NCBI GenBank assembly: GCA_905116865.2
Contig: CAJHNH020006557.1
Coordinates: forward strand, 1-64,000
Reading direction: 5' to 3'
Source of the DNA: Candidula unifasciata
Lineage: Eukaryota > Mollusca > Gastropoda > Stylommatophora > Geomitridae
DNA: 64,000 bases
Both the position numbers and the translations under genes were made by a program. Shown in pieces: positions 33,273 to 44,420 of the stretch (position 1 is its first letter; each line of letters opens with the position of its first letter). The notes below the pieces were generated by a model that saw only the letters and a program-made list of their open reading frames with translations, was not told the origin of the DNA and did no database searches.

Positions 33273-33347
33273 TCTGATTGGTTAGAGGTAAACGCCGCCA
33301 AGCCGTCTGATTGGATAGATGCAGACGCCTCCAAGTCGTCTGATTGG
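33273..33347 (-). promoter_or_regulatory. Three CCAATCAGA boxes at exact 33-bp spacing
   Basis: On the minus strand CCAATCAGA occurs at 33347-33339, 33314-33306 and 33281-33273, within a 33-bp near-repeat. It lies 130-204 bases upstream of the ORF1 ATG and on the same strand. CCAATCAG is the optimal NF-Y binding sequence, and three regularly spaced copies resemble a promoter. Function is inferred. Confidence 0.6.
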
Positions 33348-33389
33348 TAGAATATCGTATACCCAAAATACTGTTTGCCTCCCTTCATC

Positions 33390-33600
33390 ACTGCCTCTTT
33401 CTATACCTCCCTCCCATTCTCCTGCTCTGCCTTTTTTTTTCTCTATTTGGTTCTCTCCCTCTGTCTGTTTGCCTCTCTATACTGTGCCTCCATCTCTCTC
33501 TCTCCTTTATGTCTATACCTCTCTCTGCTTGCATCCCCCTTTCTCCCTGTCCCTTCTCTCTCCCTCTGTCTCCCTTCCTCCAACTCTGTCATATTTTTCC
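33390..33600. repeat. Pyrimidine-rich low-complexity tract
   Basis: About 200 bases rich in CTC, CCT and TCTC words; open frames here are artefacts of composition. Confidence 0.8.
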
Positions 33601-33899
33601 TCCATTCAAATCCAGGTCCAGAACAGACAAGACTTTAATTTGCTCCCCTCTACCACCAAGCGAACAAAAAAATTTAGATATACTAAATCTGTGCTGGTTT
33701 ACCCACATGGGTGGCACAAATGAAGTTCCTTGTGTGCTCAGTACACCCTTGAACAAGGCAAAAATTTTGTTTCAGTATTACTCTGAGACAACCTTGAAAA
33801 AAAACCCTGATGAGATCTTTAAAAGTGCCTTGAAAAGCCTTAAAATTGATTGGTAATTTGGCTATGAACCCTGATAGTGACTTATTTCAGAAATGACAA

Positions 33900-34910
33900 A
33901 CTAGGAGATGTAACAATGATACCAGTGAAGTCCATCTGTTCAAACTGACACAAAGAATACATGACGGCTTTCAGAATAAGAAGCATTCAGTATGGAGTCA
34001 CACTTGACCAGCAGCTCAGCCTCAAGAACCATATTGAAAACAAGGAATAAAGCATTGAGTCGGTTACAGTTACTGAAGAGACTTGCAGGTACAACTTAAG
34101 GATCAAACAAGGAAACTCTGATGGGCTTGTATCTTGGATATGTTCACTCTATGATAGAGTATAACAGCTCACTGCTTACAGTCTACTCCAAAACAAACCT
34201 AGAGACTCGTGACAGAGTAAAAAATAATGCCCTCTGATTAATCAGTGGAGCTATGCGGTCTGCTCCATCTGAAATCCATACAAATGTGGAACCCCTTAGG
34301 GAAAAAAGCAAAATGGGAATATTTATTGTTTTGTGGCGAAAGCCACTGGCAAATGTTTAGATCAGGACAGCCTGGCATTTGATACATCATCATCTACCAC
34401 TGGAGCTTGCCGATGGCTATAGAACACATACACATGTCCTAATTGTAACGGACTTGAGCTTCGAGCAGAGTTGTAAGGTCACGGGTAGTGAGCATACTTT
34501 GGATCTTATCCCCAGGCAATGCTGGCGTGGTGGGGAATGAACAGGCAGACTGGCTGGATATGCACCGCTAGGTGGGGAATTGATACATGACCAGGCAAAT
34601 GTGATCAGAGCCCTTTGGGATCAAGCTGAAGAGAATGATGCACCTGGGTGTGACAAGAGGGTTCACCTGGCACAATATGCTCAGAGGAGAGGCAAGACAG
34701 ACATACAACCAGGCTACGATTGGCATCATTAGTATTGGAACTCTGCGCTGGCTGCTGGGGATGGGGACGGAGCTTGTATTGGAATGCCCCGAGTTCTGTG
34801 ATGTCAATTCCTGAGTTAACTCAACTTGCTGTGGCTATGAGGTCCACTTGGCCCTTGTCAATTGAGTATCAGAGATTTTTTTCTGGCATGGAAACTTAGT
34901 GAGGAACTTG
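33900..34910 (+). mobile_element. RNase H LINE fragment
   Basis: Translation in shifting frames gives SVTVTEETCRY-type thumb sequence, then the RNase H second signature (nucleotides 34513-34560, encoding AGVVGNEQADWLD) and a C-terminal GALRWLLGMGTELVLECPEF-like stretch. Related to the family at 11.3-14.8 kb but in the opposite orientation. Confidence 0.7.
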
Positions 34911-35024
34911 TTTCTTCATCTTAGTAATATTGTGAGGTACCTATGAATACACTTTGTACTACTACAGTAGTATCTGTCATAGTATTCAGTCAGTCAGTCA
35001 GGTGCCATCTCCACAGTGTGAGAG

Positions 35025-35160
35025 TTGGGCAGTAAAGTAAAGGACCCATTTTACACCTTTGGTATGATGTTAGACAAATCCAGTCTGATGCATATTTAAA
35101 CCGAAGACCTTCAGCCAGAGGCGAGTACATAGCCGCTGTGCTACAGTGGCTTCCACCACC
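35025..35160 (-). mobile_element. tRNA-like SINE, family C
   Basis: On the minus strand the head reads AAGCCACTGTAGCACAGCGG (A-box region) followed by GGTCTTCGGTTTAAA (B-box-like), with a body ending near the CAGT repeats at 34990-35005. Family-level assignment is tentative. Confidence 0.5.
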
Positions 35161-36040
35161 ACCGTTACAGAAACCAAATTGTTCTTAAGAAACTACATTA
35201 TCTATTTTATTTTTCTTGTATTATCTTAAGGAATATCTTCTGCTAAGATTTGTAGCTAAAGTAGTTTTTTTAGTCTTCACAATCAACAGCTTTCGATTTC
35301 CTGGGCAGCTTGATATAAATAGATGTTTTCAAGTCCTTTCTGGTGTAATATATGTAATGACATATTTCTGCGATATAGTATCGGTGTCAAAGTTTGATGA
35401 CTGTTTTATGGTTTTATGTTATTATTGGGGCTTGCAGCTTTTCCATGCTTCATTTTCGAAAAAAAAAAAAAAAAAAGCTTTTTCTACTTTAATCTGTCAC
35501 TGCATAAGGGCTAGAATCCAAGCTTGTCGTTTGAAAAAAAAACCCAAAAATTGCAAAATGTCTTTGAGTAGTGGTCACTATGTCTGTTTAACAGCTTTGG
35601 TGCTGGTTGCAGTTGCGTAGTACGAAGGCATGGTGGGTATGATTATATTTACTGCAACATTATTATTAGATATTATTTGGTGTAAAAAAAAATGGTGACG
35701 TCATAAAATGTCAAAAATACAGCACATTGCTTTTTGTGGGAAAGTGACAAAAGCTACTTTTAGATGGCTAAAGAGAAGGAAATCATTTCATTAGTTTTGT
35801 TCTGTTTGTATTTAGTGATCACTTCTCTTCACTGTGTTTTCCCTGTTCAGATTTTTAGTGACTGGAAAAATTATTTAAAATGTTTTTAAATGTGACATCA
35901 TCAGAAGAAGCGGATGACTTATCATATTAAAGCATTTTTTAACACAAAATTTGGAAAGGGATCATTTTTTTGGGAGCGAAAGAGTTAAAGTATTTGGTCT
36001 GTTCTAAAGATTGTACAGTTTCAGTTTTTTTTCTTCTGTG
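35161..36040. other. Glycogenin intron 5, A/T-rich DNA
   Basis: Contains A-runs at 35459-35476 and 35535-35543; otherwise nothing recognised. Confidence 0.45.
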
Positions 36041-36375
36041 ATGCCAGAATAGGCCTTCTGTGTATTCAGTATTTTTTAATTATATCAGTCTTATCGTCTA
36101 AAATTTCTTCATATTTCCCTCTGATATAACTTGTTTCCTATGTTTGTTCTTGTTTGTAAATAATCTTCTTACATTTTCGAGCACTTTCTTTGTGTTATCT
36201 TTCATTTCTAGATTCTCTGTTTCCTTACATTTAATCTGATTCCATGTGTCTTCAGCAGCTCTACGCATGCTATGTATTTCTTTGTCTATAAGTGTTGGTG
36301 CACATTCTGGATTTTTTGTTTTTAGTTATCATTTTGTCACATAATTTCTTCATTTATCCATACTTGAGTTTTCCT
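36040..36375 (-). mobile_element. LINE fragment upstream of RT
   Basis: Minus-strand frames show KTQVWINEEI and short downstream helices, resembling the endonuclease-RT linker of RTE-type ORF2. Weak. Confidence 0.4.
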
Positions 36376-36594
36376 TTCACCAGTAGTTTTGCATTTGTGT
36401 TTTGAGACATTCCCATTTTGTACTGAAGTTCTCCTTGTGTGGCAGCTTACTTCGCTTTTATCTAATGAATGCGCTATGTGCAATCTACGGAGGGAATCGC
36501 AAACATTTAGACATCCTAAAAGATTATATTTCTCCCAGCCTTGCTGGTTAAAGGAGAGGATTCGGGGTTTTGCCACATCTGATTCCCAACTGTT

Positions 36595-37496
36595 GGCTCT
36601 TCTTTCAATACCAGATGCGGGCTGGACGGCTTAGTTCGGTGTAGTGGGAGTTCTCTCCCTTGGCCGCACTGCAAACAGTGAGCGGAAAAGTCACGCAACA
36701 AATGACATACTTACTTATCATCATATGGTTGCGTGTAGGGTTGCGTAGTCATCAAACGGTTGGGTGTAGGGTTGCGTAGTCATCATACGGTTGCGTGAAG
36801 GGTTGCGTAGTCATCATACGGTTGCGTGAAGGGTTGCGTAGTCATCATACTGTTGCATGAAGGGTTGCCTATCATCATACGGTTACGTGTAGGGTTGCGT
36901 AGGGTTTGGGTTAGGGTTACGGTTAGGGGTAGGGTTAGATGTGAACATTTTGACGTAGGAGTTCCAAATACTGGCCGACAATCTGATGCTTGTGGGAGTG
37001 TCCCCACTGAAATTCTGCCAAATATGACGCCAATAGCGCGCGGCTGGTGCCAAATCGTTGGCGAATTGTCCCTTTGACTAGCATCCACAGGCCTTCGATT
37101 GTTTGTGTGTGTATGTGATTGTGCGCGACGTCGACGAAGTTGGTCTGGTGGACTACTACCTCGTGCAGATAGATGCCATGCCTTAAGTTTGTGACGTTGA
37201 TGTAGCCTCGCCAAGTGTCAATTTTCACATCTAACCCTAACCCCTAACCCTACGCAACCCTACACGCAACCGTATGATGATAGGTAACCCTACATGCAAC
37301 CGTATGATGACTACGCAACCCTTCACGCAACCGTATGATGACTACGCAACCCTACACGCAACCGTATGATGATAGCTAAGTATGTCATTTGATTCGTGGA
37401 CTTTTCCGCTCACTGTTTGCAGTGCGGCCAAGGGAGAGGACTCCTACTATACTGAACTAAGCCGTCCAGCCCCCGTCTGTTATTGAAAGAAGAGCC
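36595..37496 (-). mobile_element. Merlin DNA transposon with telomere-like arms (copy 3)
   Basis: A 902-bp element flanked by a perfect 8-bp duplication CAACTGTT (36587-36594 and 37497-37504). Its termini GGCTCTTCTTTCAATA are inverted at the other end. The arms are long and similar for over 130 bp (shared GGCTGGACGGCTTAGTTC, CTCTCCCTTGGCCGCACTGC, AAACAGTGAGCGGAAAAGTC). Further in lie tandem GGTTGCGTAGTCATCATAC-type units (36726-36900) and telomere-like GGGTTAGGGTTACGG near 36905-36940, mirrored by CTAACCCTAACCCC at about 37231-37245. The core encodes the C-terminal half of a Merlin transposase. Confidence 0.88.
36935..37228 (-). pseudogene. Merlin/ISXO2-like transposase, C-terminal catalytic fragment
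   Basis: About 97 open codons: KIDTWRGYINV (the DTW Asp matches the second catalytic position of the family), then VVHQTNFVD, HIHTQTIEGLWMLVKGTIRQ (Glu in IEGLW matches the third catalytic position) and GTSRALLASYLAEFQW. The spacing and the HTQ.IE..W..K....GTSR.LL.SYL.EF.W pattern are diagnostic for the DDE domain of IS1595/ISXO2-type transposases, which in eukaryotes means Merlin. The upstream half is missing: the fragment begins directly at the telomere-like repeat at 37230. No ATG opens it (first codon GTG). Confidence 0.85.
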
Positions 37497-37504
37497 CAAC
37501 TGTT

Positions 37505-38361
37505 AATATATTGTATATTTAAATGTACTAAAATATACTGGCTATTGTTCACTGACACAAATGACTACAGTTAAAATAAACTCATGAAATGGGAAGGACA
37601 GTTTAAACGATAATTTATTGAAATCATGGGACTGAATAATTAATAAAATTATCTGATGGTTGACAGAGGGTATTGATATATCCACATATCTGTTGTTTGT
37701 ACTCCTTGGTTCAGCATTTGTATTAGCCTCAGAGACTCTTCTGGCCGGTCGAATCTTTTAGTCCAAAACTTCCACCTGGAACCCTGGTAGGGAATTCAAA
37801 TGCAGATAGACTACAGTACCGACTACCAACTTTGGTTTGTACAGAGTCAGTGAGCTCACAGAAATCTGTGCAACGTCACCCTGTGTCTTGATTGAAAAGG
37901 AAGTAGGAAGTGCTAAAAAGGAGAAAGTAATTCTGAGTTGATCCTTCCACCTTTCCTTCATATTTTTCAAACTTATTAATTAATAATATTGCTGAAGCAA
38001 TAAGAAAAATGTAAGAATTTTAATAATGTTGCTAATACAAAGCAATAATTAAAAGGGAAGAAACAGTTGTCCAGACCAGCTCGTCACACCTTGGGATTTT
38101 CATGCCGGTATTGTTTCATCCTTTCAGCCGTGGCTGCCATATTTATCTTTTACTTCCTCATCAGAGTATCGATGGATCTATCCAGAGTGCTGTAATGATA
38201 ATCCTTACTAATCACTGATCACAGTAAAGTTTGTTATATTAGATCCAGGGCTTAGCAGCTAATTATTTGTGAAAGTAATCACAAAGATTTCTTTATGAGT
38301 TTTAAAATGTGACATTTAAGCTGATGGTTTTTTTTGTTCTTCCCCCCACCCCCTCTCCTAG
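37505..38361. other. Glycogenin intron 5, last part
   Basis: Non-coding with no recognised repeat. Confidence 0.5.
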
Positions 38362-38542
38362 ATTTTCTGACAATGTGAAAGTTATTCATTTTATTGGACC
38401 TGTGAAACCATGGCATCATGCATACAACACAGAAACACGCACAGTCACACAGCTGCCCAACACAGAAGGCAGCCAAGAGTTCTTGCAGCTGTGGTGGGAT
38501 ATTTTCATGGACTCTGTCCAGCCACATTTGGACCTCAGTCTT
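38362..38542 (+). CDS. GYG1: Glycogenin exon 6, end of the catalytic domain
   Basis: A pyrimidine-rich acceptor (CCCTCTCCTAG) and a GTGAGT donor flank it. It encodes FSDNVKVIHFIGPVKPWHHA (residues 207 onward; KV.HF.G..KPW is the conserved end of the fold), then EFLQLWWDIFMDSVQPHLDL, ending at residue 266 in phase 0. The HF.G..KPW block includes residues that contact UDP-glucose in the family. Confidence 0.97.
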
Positions 38543-39167
38543 GTGAGTACAGCATCCCACTTTGTAAATATTCTTGCTTATGTTTTATGCAAGAGAAACT
38601 GAAAGCATGCAAAATGGATTAATATTGTAGAATGATAGCTTAGTTTACAAATTGTTATTCCAAACAAAAGGTAGTGGAATGAACTGCATACCAAATTAAA
38701 ACAGTCTAGTTCACATTTGCTATCTTTAATGTAAGGGGGGAAAAAAGGAAAGAATATAAGTTGAATTATCATAGGATCTAAATTTTGTCAAGGAATTTTT
38801 TGCTTCCTATAGAGCCATAATTTTTAAGTATCTTTATTATGTACCATATGCTAGTAATTCCAGTTGTCAGCAAAAACCATTTGTTATGTTAGTTATTCTC
38901 ATTAATCTCAACATTACATGCCCCATAATGATTTACATGACCAGCAACACCATAGTTATTCCTATAACCAGAAGGAGTATATTTCTCATTATAGTTATTC
39001 TGGTTACCAGTAATATGGTTATTCCACCATAGTTATTTTATGCCACTTTATGCCACTTAAATAGTCATTTTCATTAACAACATTAATCCTAATCATAGCT
39101 ATTCACATTGCGTTTCCCATTAACAACAGTACTATTTGCAACCGATAGTTATTACCATTAATAAGTA

Positions 39168-39405
39168 ATTAACCCTCTTCCACACTTTCAGGCATATTGG
39201 GCATATAGTGCTAGACCTATATTTTTTGCCCAATCGGTACTCCCTGGGTGATGTGGTCAGCATCACGCCGGCTGCCTTTACTCCCCAGAACTTTACCTGG
39301 TACCCACTTAAGGCTGGATCAACCTGGAAACCTAGATCATTGAAAAAAACACACACCCTAATACTGTTCATGTTAGCGTCTAGCTGCTACATCACAGTGA
39401 CTTCC
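39168..39405 (-). mobile_element. tRNA-derived SINE, family B
   Basis: Minus-strand head GGAAGTCACTGTGATGTAGC, then GGGTACCAGGTAAAGTTCTG, GTAAAGGCAGCCGGCGTGAT, ACCGATTGGGC and CCTGAAAGTGTGGAAGAG. The modules match 46628-46830 in order. ATTAATA occurs on both flanks and may be the target duplication. Confidence 0.8.
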
Positions 39406-39756
39406 ATTCCCATTAATAGCAGCATTATTATATGGTTAAGTTAGTTGTGTATTCTTTACAGGATGTTGCAGAATCAACCCCAGCATTCATTCTTTGGCTG
39501 TTGTGTTTTTTCTAGGCAAATCCACATCCATTAGTATTATATATTAAATAGTACTGGTAGATATTTCCATTAACAACATCAGTGTGGGCTAAATTAATTG
39601 TTTATCCATTAACAGCTGGACTGTATACCACTAAAAGATATTTATTTCCAATAACAGCAGCACATATACTACTGATAGGTATATCCAATAACAGAACCCT
39701 TTTGTGCCAGTGTTTTAGATTACCATTCACAGCAGCACTATATGTTATTAATATTT

Positions 39757-40150
39757 ATTCCCAGTAGTGCCATGTGTTACTGATAGGTATTCCTAGTAGT
39801 GCCATCTATTACTGATAGGTATTCCCAGTAGTGCCATCTGTTACTGATAGATATTCCCAGTAGTGCCATCTGTTACTGATAGATATTCCCAGTAGTGCCA
39901 TCTGTTACTGATAGGTATTCCCAGTAGTGCCATCTGTTACTGATAGATATTCCCAGTAGTGCCATCTGTTACTGATAGATATTCCCAGTAGTGCCATCTG
40001 TTACTGATAGGTATTCCCAGTAGTGCCATCTGTTACTGATAGATATTCCCAGTAGTGCCATCTGTTACTGATAGATATTCCCAGTAGTGCCATCTGTTAC
40101 TGATAGATATTCCCAGTAGTGCCATCTGTTACTGATAGGTATTCCCAGTA
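39757..40150. repeat. 32-bp minisatellite, about 12 copies
   Basis: Unit core AGTAGTGCCATCTGTTACTG plus ATAGRTATTCCC. Copies differ mainly at one A/G position. Confidence 0.95.
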
Positions 40151-40200
40151 ACAGCATCATTATATGCTGATGATAATTACTCCCATTCACAGCAGCAATA

Positions 40201-41119
40201 TCCTCAAGATAGTCATTTTCATTAACATCAGTTCTAAATTACAAATTAATTACACAATTTTTTTTAAACCACAGAACTGCACTTTTTGTCTGTTTAATTA
40301 AATCAGGAATGAATGTACGTAAATCATGATATATTGCTTGCAAAAAAAAAAAAAAAATTATTAAATATTATGAAATCTTAAAGCTAAAAAAAAAAAAAAA
40401 AAAAAAATTGATTGGCTTCACTTCCATATCTTTCACTGTTTAACTTGTGTATATGTCTGTGTTATTTTTCTAATGGCATGACCCCTGCAGCGTGGGGTAA
40501 GCATTTCCACAATTATTAACACTCCTGGCTTATGTGTAGCACTGCATTATAATTGCCCATTATTAGCAAATATAATTACATGTATTTAGTATCACACAAG
40601 ATTAACTATGTTACCATTATGGTATGAGGATAACTATATTGTTATTATAGTGTAACAAAAATTAAATTTAAACATATAGAAGAATTTCATCAGTAATATA
40701 ATAATGGATAAGGTGACCAAAATTATGGAAAGTATTTCTCCTACAGGTAAGCAGTTTTTGTCATAAAATAATTGTCATGATCTTCTCAGATGATTAAAAA
40801 GTGAGCTTAGAATGTTTATATTTATAATAAAAGGGTCACAAAGTTACTAGGAAAAAAATGCACAAACTATTGGCAGGGGGTTTGGTACCACAAGTGAAGG
40901 GAAGCAAAGAATAGCAACACTGTAACCTGTATGTTTGTCATAAGGAGGGTTGATATGATAATGGCTACCTCATCCTAAAGAAAACTTTAGCTGAAAAATC
41001 CAACACCAGTCATGAAATAGTGTACAAGTGGAGCTTGGTGTGAGTTTGCTGTGGACCACTGAAAAGATGATATTGATGAAAGAACTCTTACAGCTATATA
41101 AGAGACTGGGATAACCTGC
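40201..41119. other. Glycogenin intron 6, A-run-rich DNA
   Basis: A-runs at 40341-40356 and 40385-40407; no gene or mobile element recognised. Confidence 0.5.
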
Positions 41120-41221
41120 ATTTAAAGTAGGGCTGTACCGAATAGTGATTTTCACTATTCGGCCGAATACGAATAGTGGGACCAACTATTCGGTCGAAAT
41201 ACGAATACGAATAGTGTATCA

Positions 41222-41790
41222 TCATCATCAGGTGCCTTGCCGACTGGTGTTGGCGATTTTACCTCGCCACAATCTGCTATCTCCTGCAGCATGTGTCAGT
41301 TCGTGTGCTGACACACCACCATGACATGCAACACGACTGTCAAGAATCTTCTCTCATTGTCTTTTTTTATCTCTCCTTCCACAAACCTTTTCAGTGGTCA
41401 CCACATGTTCCATTTTCACTCTTCTTATAAGATGGCCGAAAAATGATGACTGTCTCTTTCTGATGTCTGTGATTAGTTGTCTTCGGGCTCCCGCCTCTTT
41501 CAAAACCTAGTGGGTGCTTTTTTTAGGCCGTCCAAGGTATTTTAAGCATCGTTCTGTAAAACACCATCTCTGAGGCCTAAAAAAATTGTTTGGCCTGGCT
41601 ACCAATTGTCCAGGACTCATAGCCATATGTTAAAACTGGATGTATGTAGCAAGCAAGACAGATCTATTGCATAAGATGTTCTTTTTTTTTTTTTTTTTAT
41701 AAAATGCAGTTTTTGCCTGTCCTATTTTGTTTTTTATTTTTAGTAATGCCTCTTTCATCTGATTTTATCCATGTGCCAAATTCAATTTGC
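41222..41790 (-). mobile_element. RTE LINE 3' fragment inside the hAT element
   Basis: Begins with a CATCATCATCAGGTGCCTTG tail/terminus and follows the copy at 29690-30500 block for block: GCCGACTGGTGTTGGCGAT, CATGTGTCAGTTCGTGTGC, AAAAATGATGACTGTCTC and TTGTCCAGGACTCATAGCC. Highly decayed coding capacity. Confidence 0.85.
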
Positions 41791-41898
41791 ATTTAAATCA
41801 TCGTTCATTCGATGTAATTTGAATGCACCTTCATATTCTCGTTCTCAATATCTTCAATTTGATTTGGACAAGGACACCCCGAAAGAACGAAAAAATGC

Positions 41899-42024
<126 letters not shown>

Positions 42025-42454
42025 GATACACTTTCAAGTTTCTTCATGCCTTCTTTAACACAACAGTAGCGTTGCCTAAATCTGTCGTAGTTGGGAAAAC
42101 TGCGACCCGGTTGCGTGGTAACAGCGCTTGCTGACTCCTCCGAGGCATTACAGCAGAGGTTCTAAAACTGGGTGCGTATGCCAGGGGTGCCGCGGCGAAA
42201 ATCAAGAAAAGTCGGCTATAAATTGTGACATTATTAATGAGAGAATTATTTTAGTCCATCGCAGTGTATGCAGAAATCACTATTCGTATTCGGCCCGACC
42301 GCCACTATTCGGCTGAATACCGAATAGCTATTAGGTCCACTATTCGGCCCCGAAGCGAATACGAAGCGAATATTCGGTACAGCCCTAATTTAAAGTGGAA
42401 CGTTTTACACTGTCATTAGAATTTCCCATCTGCTAGCTGCGGTTCTGTCAGATA

Positions 42455-42925
42455 ATCAGTTTCAACTGCATAGCCAGTGGTCACTCGTTCCTGTGCCAGT
42501 GAAAACCTGCAGAATATCCATTACTCTCTCTTGTGGAAAAATTGACACAGACCTCAGTCTCAGCATAATCAGTAGCATACACAGACATTAAATAAATAAG
42601 GCAGCCATCAGAAATGCTAACACAAACAGTCAGACACTAGAAATGCAGTTACTCATTGATGGAAGCATCAGTTACAACAAATGAGTATTTGCACACTCAA
42701 TTAATCACGTAAGGCACCACCAGTTCTTTGGAAACAGACCACTTAAAATTTTCTGAATCTACAGGTTTGCAACGCAAAACCAAATTGTCAAAAACACACC
42801 CTAAAAAAAAACCCCATTCCAAATGAAATCTGCAGCTCACGTGTCGCGCCAAGCACTGAACTCAGTAGCTGGGTGGCGAAACTGTATCTTTTCAGTCTGC
42901 ATGATATTATTGTCAGAAGCAAAAA
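42455..42925 (+). repeat. Unclassified interspersed repeat, copy 2
   Basis: Collinear with 7770-8240; see shared blocks GCTAACACAAACAGT, GAAATGCAGTT, TTTTCTGAATCTACA and CATTCCAAATGAAATC. Located upstream of a LINE fragment in the same orientation, so it could be LINE UTR, but the first copy has no LINE next to it. Confidence 0.7.
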
Positions 42926-43199
42926 CTTCCCATTATGGAAACAGTAAACATGCCTATTCTCCATGTTGACCAAAAGTTATCGCTCCATAGATGAGGAATG
43001 CCAGCAGACTGCAGATGTGGTTCAAGAATATAATTCTGTCCAAGGGATTGTCCGTGAATATTATTTTAGATCCAGAAAGATATTTCTGTAGTGAAAAGTA
43101 GATGGCAGGTGGAACCCACTACAATAGAAAAGGTGGACACCTGAAAAAAATCGGGTCAAAACCATTCCCACAAATGATATAGTTCCCAGCTGTATTAAC

Positions 43200-44420
43200 A
43201 GTAAAGATGGAAGACATTTATGCTGAACCACACTACATAACTATGGCCAGTATAATAAGAAAAACTCAACATTTCAAACATTTATTGACTATAAAATGAG
43301 AACATCAGCAAAAAATGCTTGTAGTTCTATGGTTACAAACCTACAGGGATAGAAAGGCATTGGATCTAGAGCATAACAACAACTGAGCTTAAAATAATTA
43401 CATGCTGTGCACATTATACTTGGATGTACAAGAGATACAGCATGTAGGGTGATGCACTACCTTTTTGATCTTCCAACCATGGAGGACAGAATACAAATTT
43501 GCTGTGCATGTGCCTATTCAGTCAGTGCAGACACATGACACCCGCTGCGAAATGAAATTAAGAAGACAAATTCAGTAGGTTAAAAATAGGAAAATTGTGG
43601 ATGCTTCAGGACAAGGACATTATTCAGCATGTATGTTTACTTGAGGTCATCGAACCTGCTAAGGAATGGGTATATGTACCAACAGAGCGCTGTATTATTA
43701 CCTTTTCTGTTTGCACCCGACTAGACAGAAAATGCAGACAAGAAAGTCCAGCCGCTATGGAGGCAGAAGTACAGGCTTTGAAAATTCTTTATAGGGGGAT
43801 GCTATCATTTACACAGATGAGTATGTGGTTCGTCAAGTGAGAAGCTTGTGGGCTTTTACTGCCCAAGTTGAGGTTAAAAATTGTGAAGCAAGATTCTGGT
43901 ACTTTTGCTTTGACTACAAGTAATCTGATTATGGAGATCATGGCAGGTAACCAAAGCAGTAACATGGTTGGAGACATACCTTTTACTGTGCATGCTTTCT
44001 CAGTGACGAGTACGCTCAGGAATCTAGAGGGGGGCTGGGTCTAACAACAGTGGTTAGTCTCTGAAGCGGTCGGGTTGACCTATATCAGTTTCATATTTGT
44101 GCCAGTGTCTGCAAGGAAATGTGCAAGCCCATTAGCTTACAGGTAAAGCTGCTGTGGAGGGCTTATGAGCCATGGACCAGGCAGATATTCTGAGTGCTGT
44201 ATGAGAATTAAGACCAAGTGAGAACCAAGTGATAGACTGTGAATCTGCAACCATGACTAGACTGCAAGAACATGTTAAAAGGAGTGGGGCCAGACAAGAA
44301 CACTATGCAGGAAGCCAAAGAAGAATATGAAACCAACACAGAATGTGAGGAGGGGATCCAAACACTTATGGACTGAATGGCGGGATGTGCAATGAGGATA
44401 ATATGTCGACTAGCTAACTA
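43200..44420 (+). mobile_element. RNase H LINE fragment
   Basis: Frames show KIVDASGQGHYSACMFT-like sequence matching the thumb region, VYVPTERCIITF, then DAIIYTDEYVVRQVRSLWAF, the RNase H start matching YFIIYTHSSVSRGKRSAWGL of the 11.3-14.8 kb copy. Stops throughout. Confidence 0.75.

Larger units (their letters stand above)
38870..40200. repeat. Degenerate satellite-like region
   Basis: Variants of ATAGTTATTCCCATTAACA and CAGCAGCACTATAT recur irregularly, and a crisp 32-bp minisatellite is embedded at 39757-40150. This suggests an old tandem repeat in which one sub-unit re-expanded. A SINE interrupts it. Confidence 0.6.
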
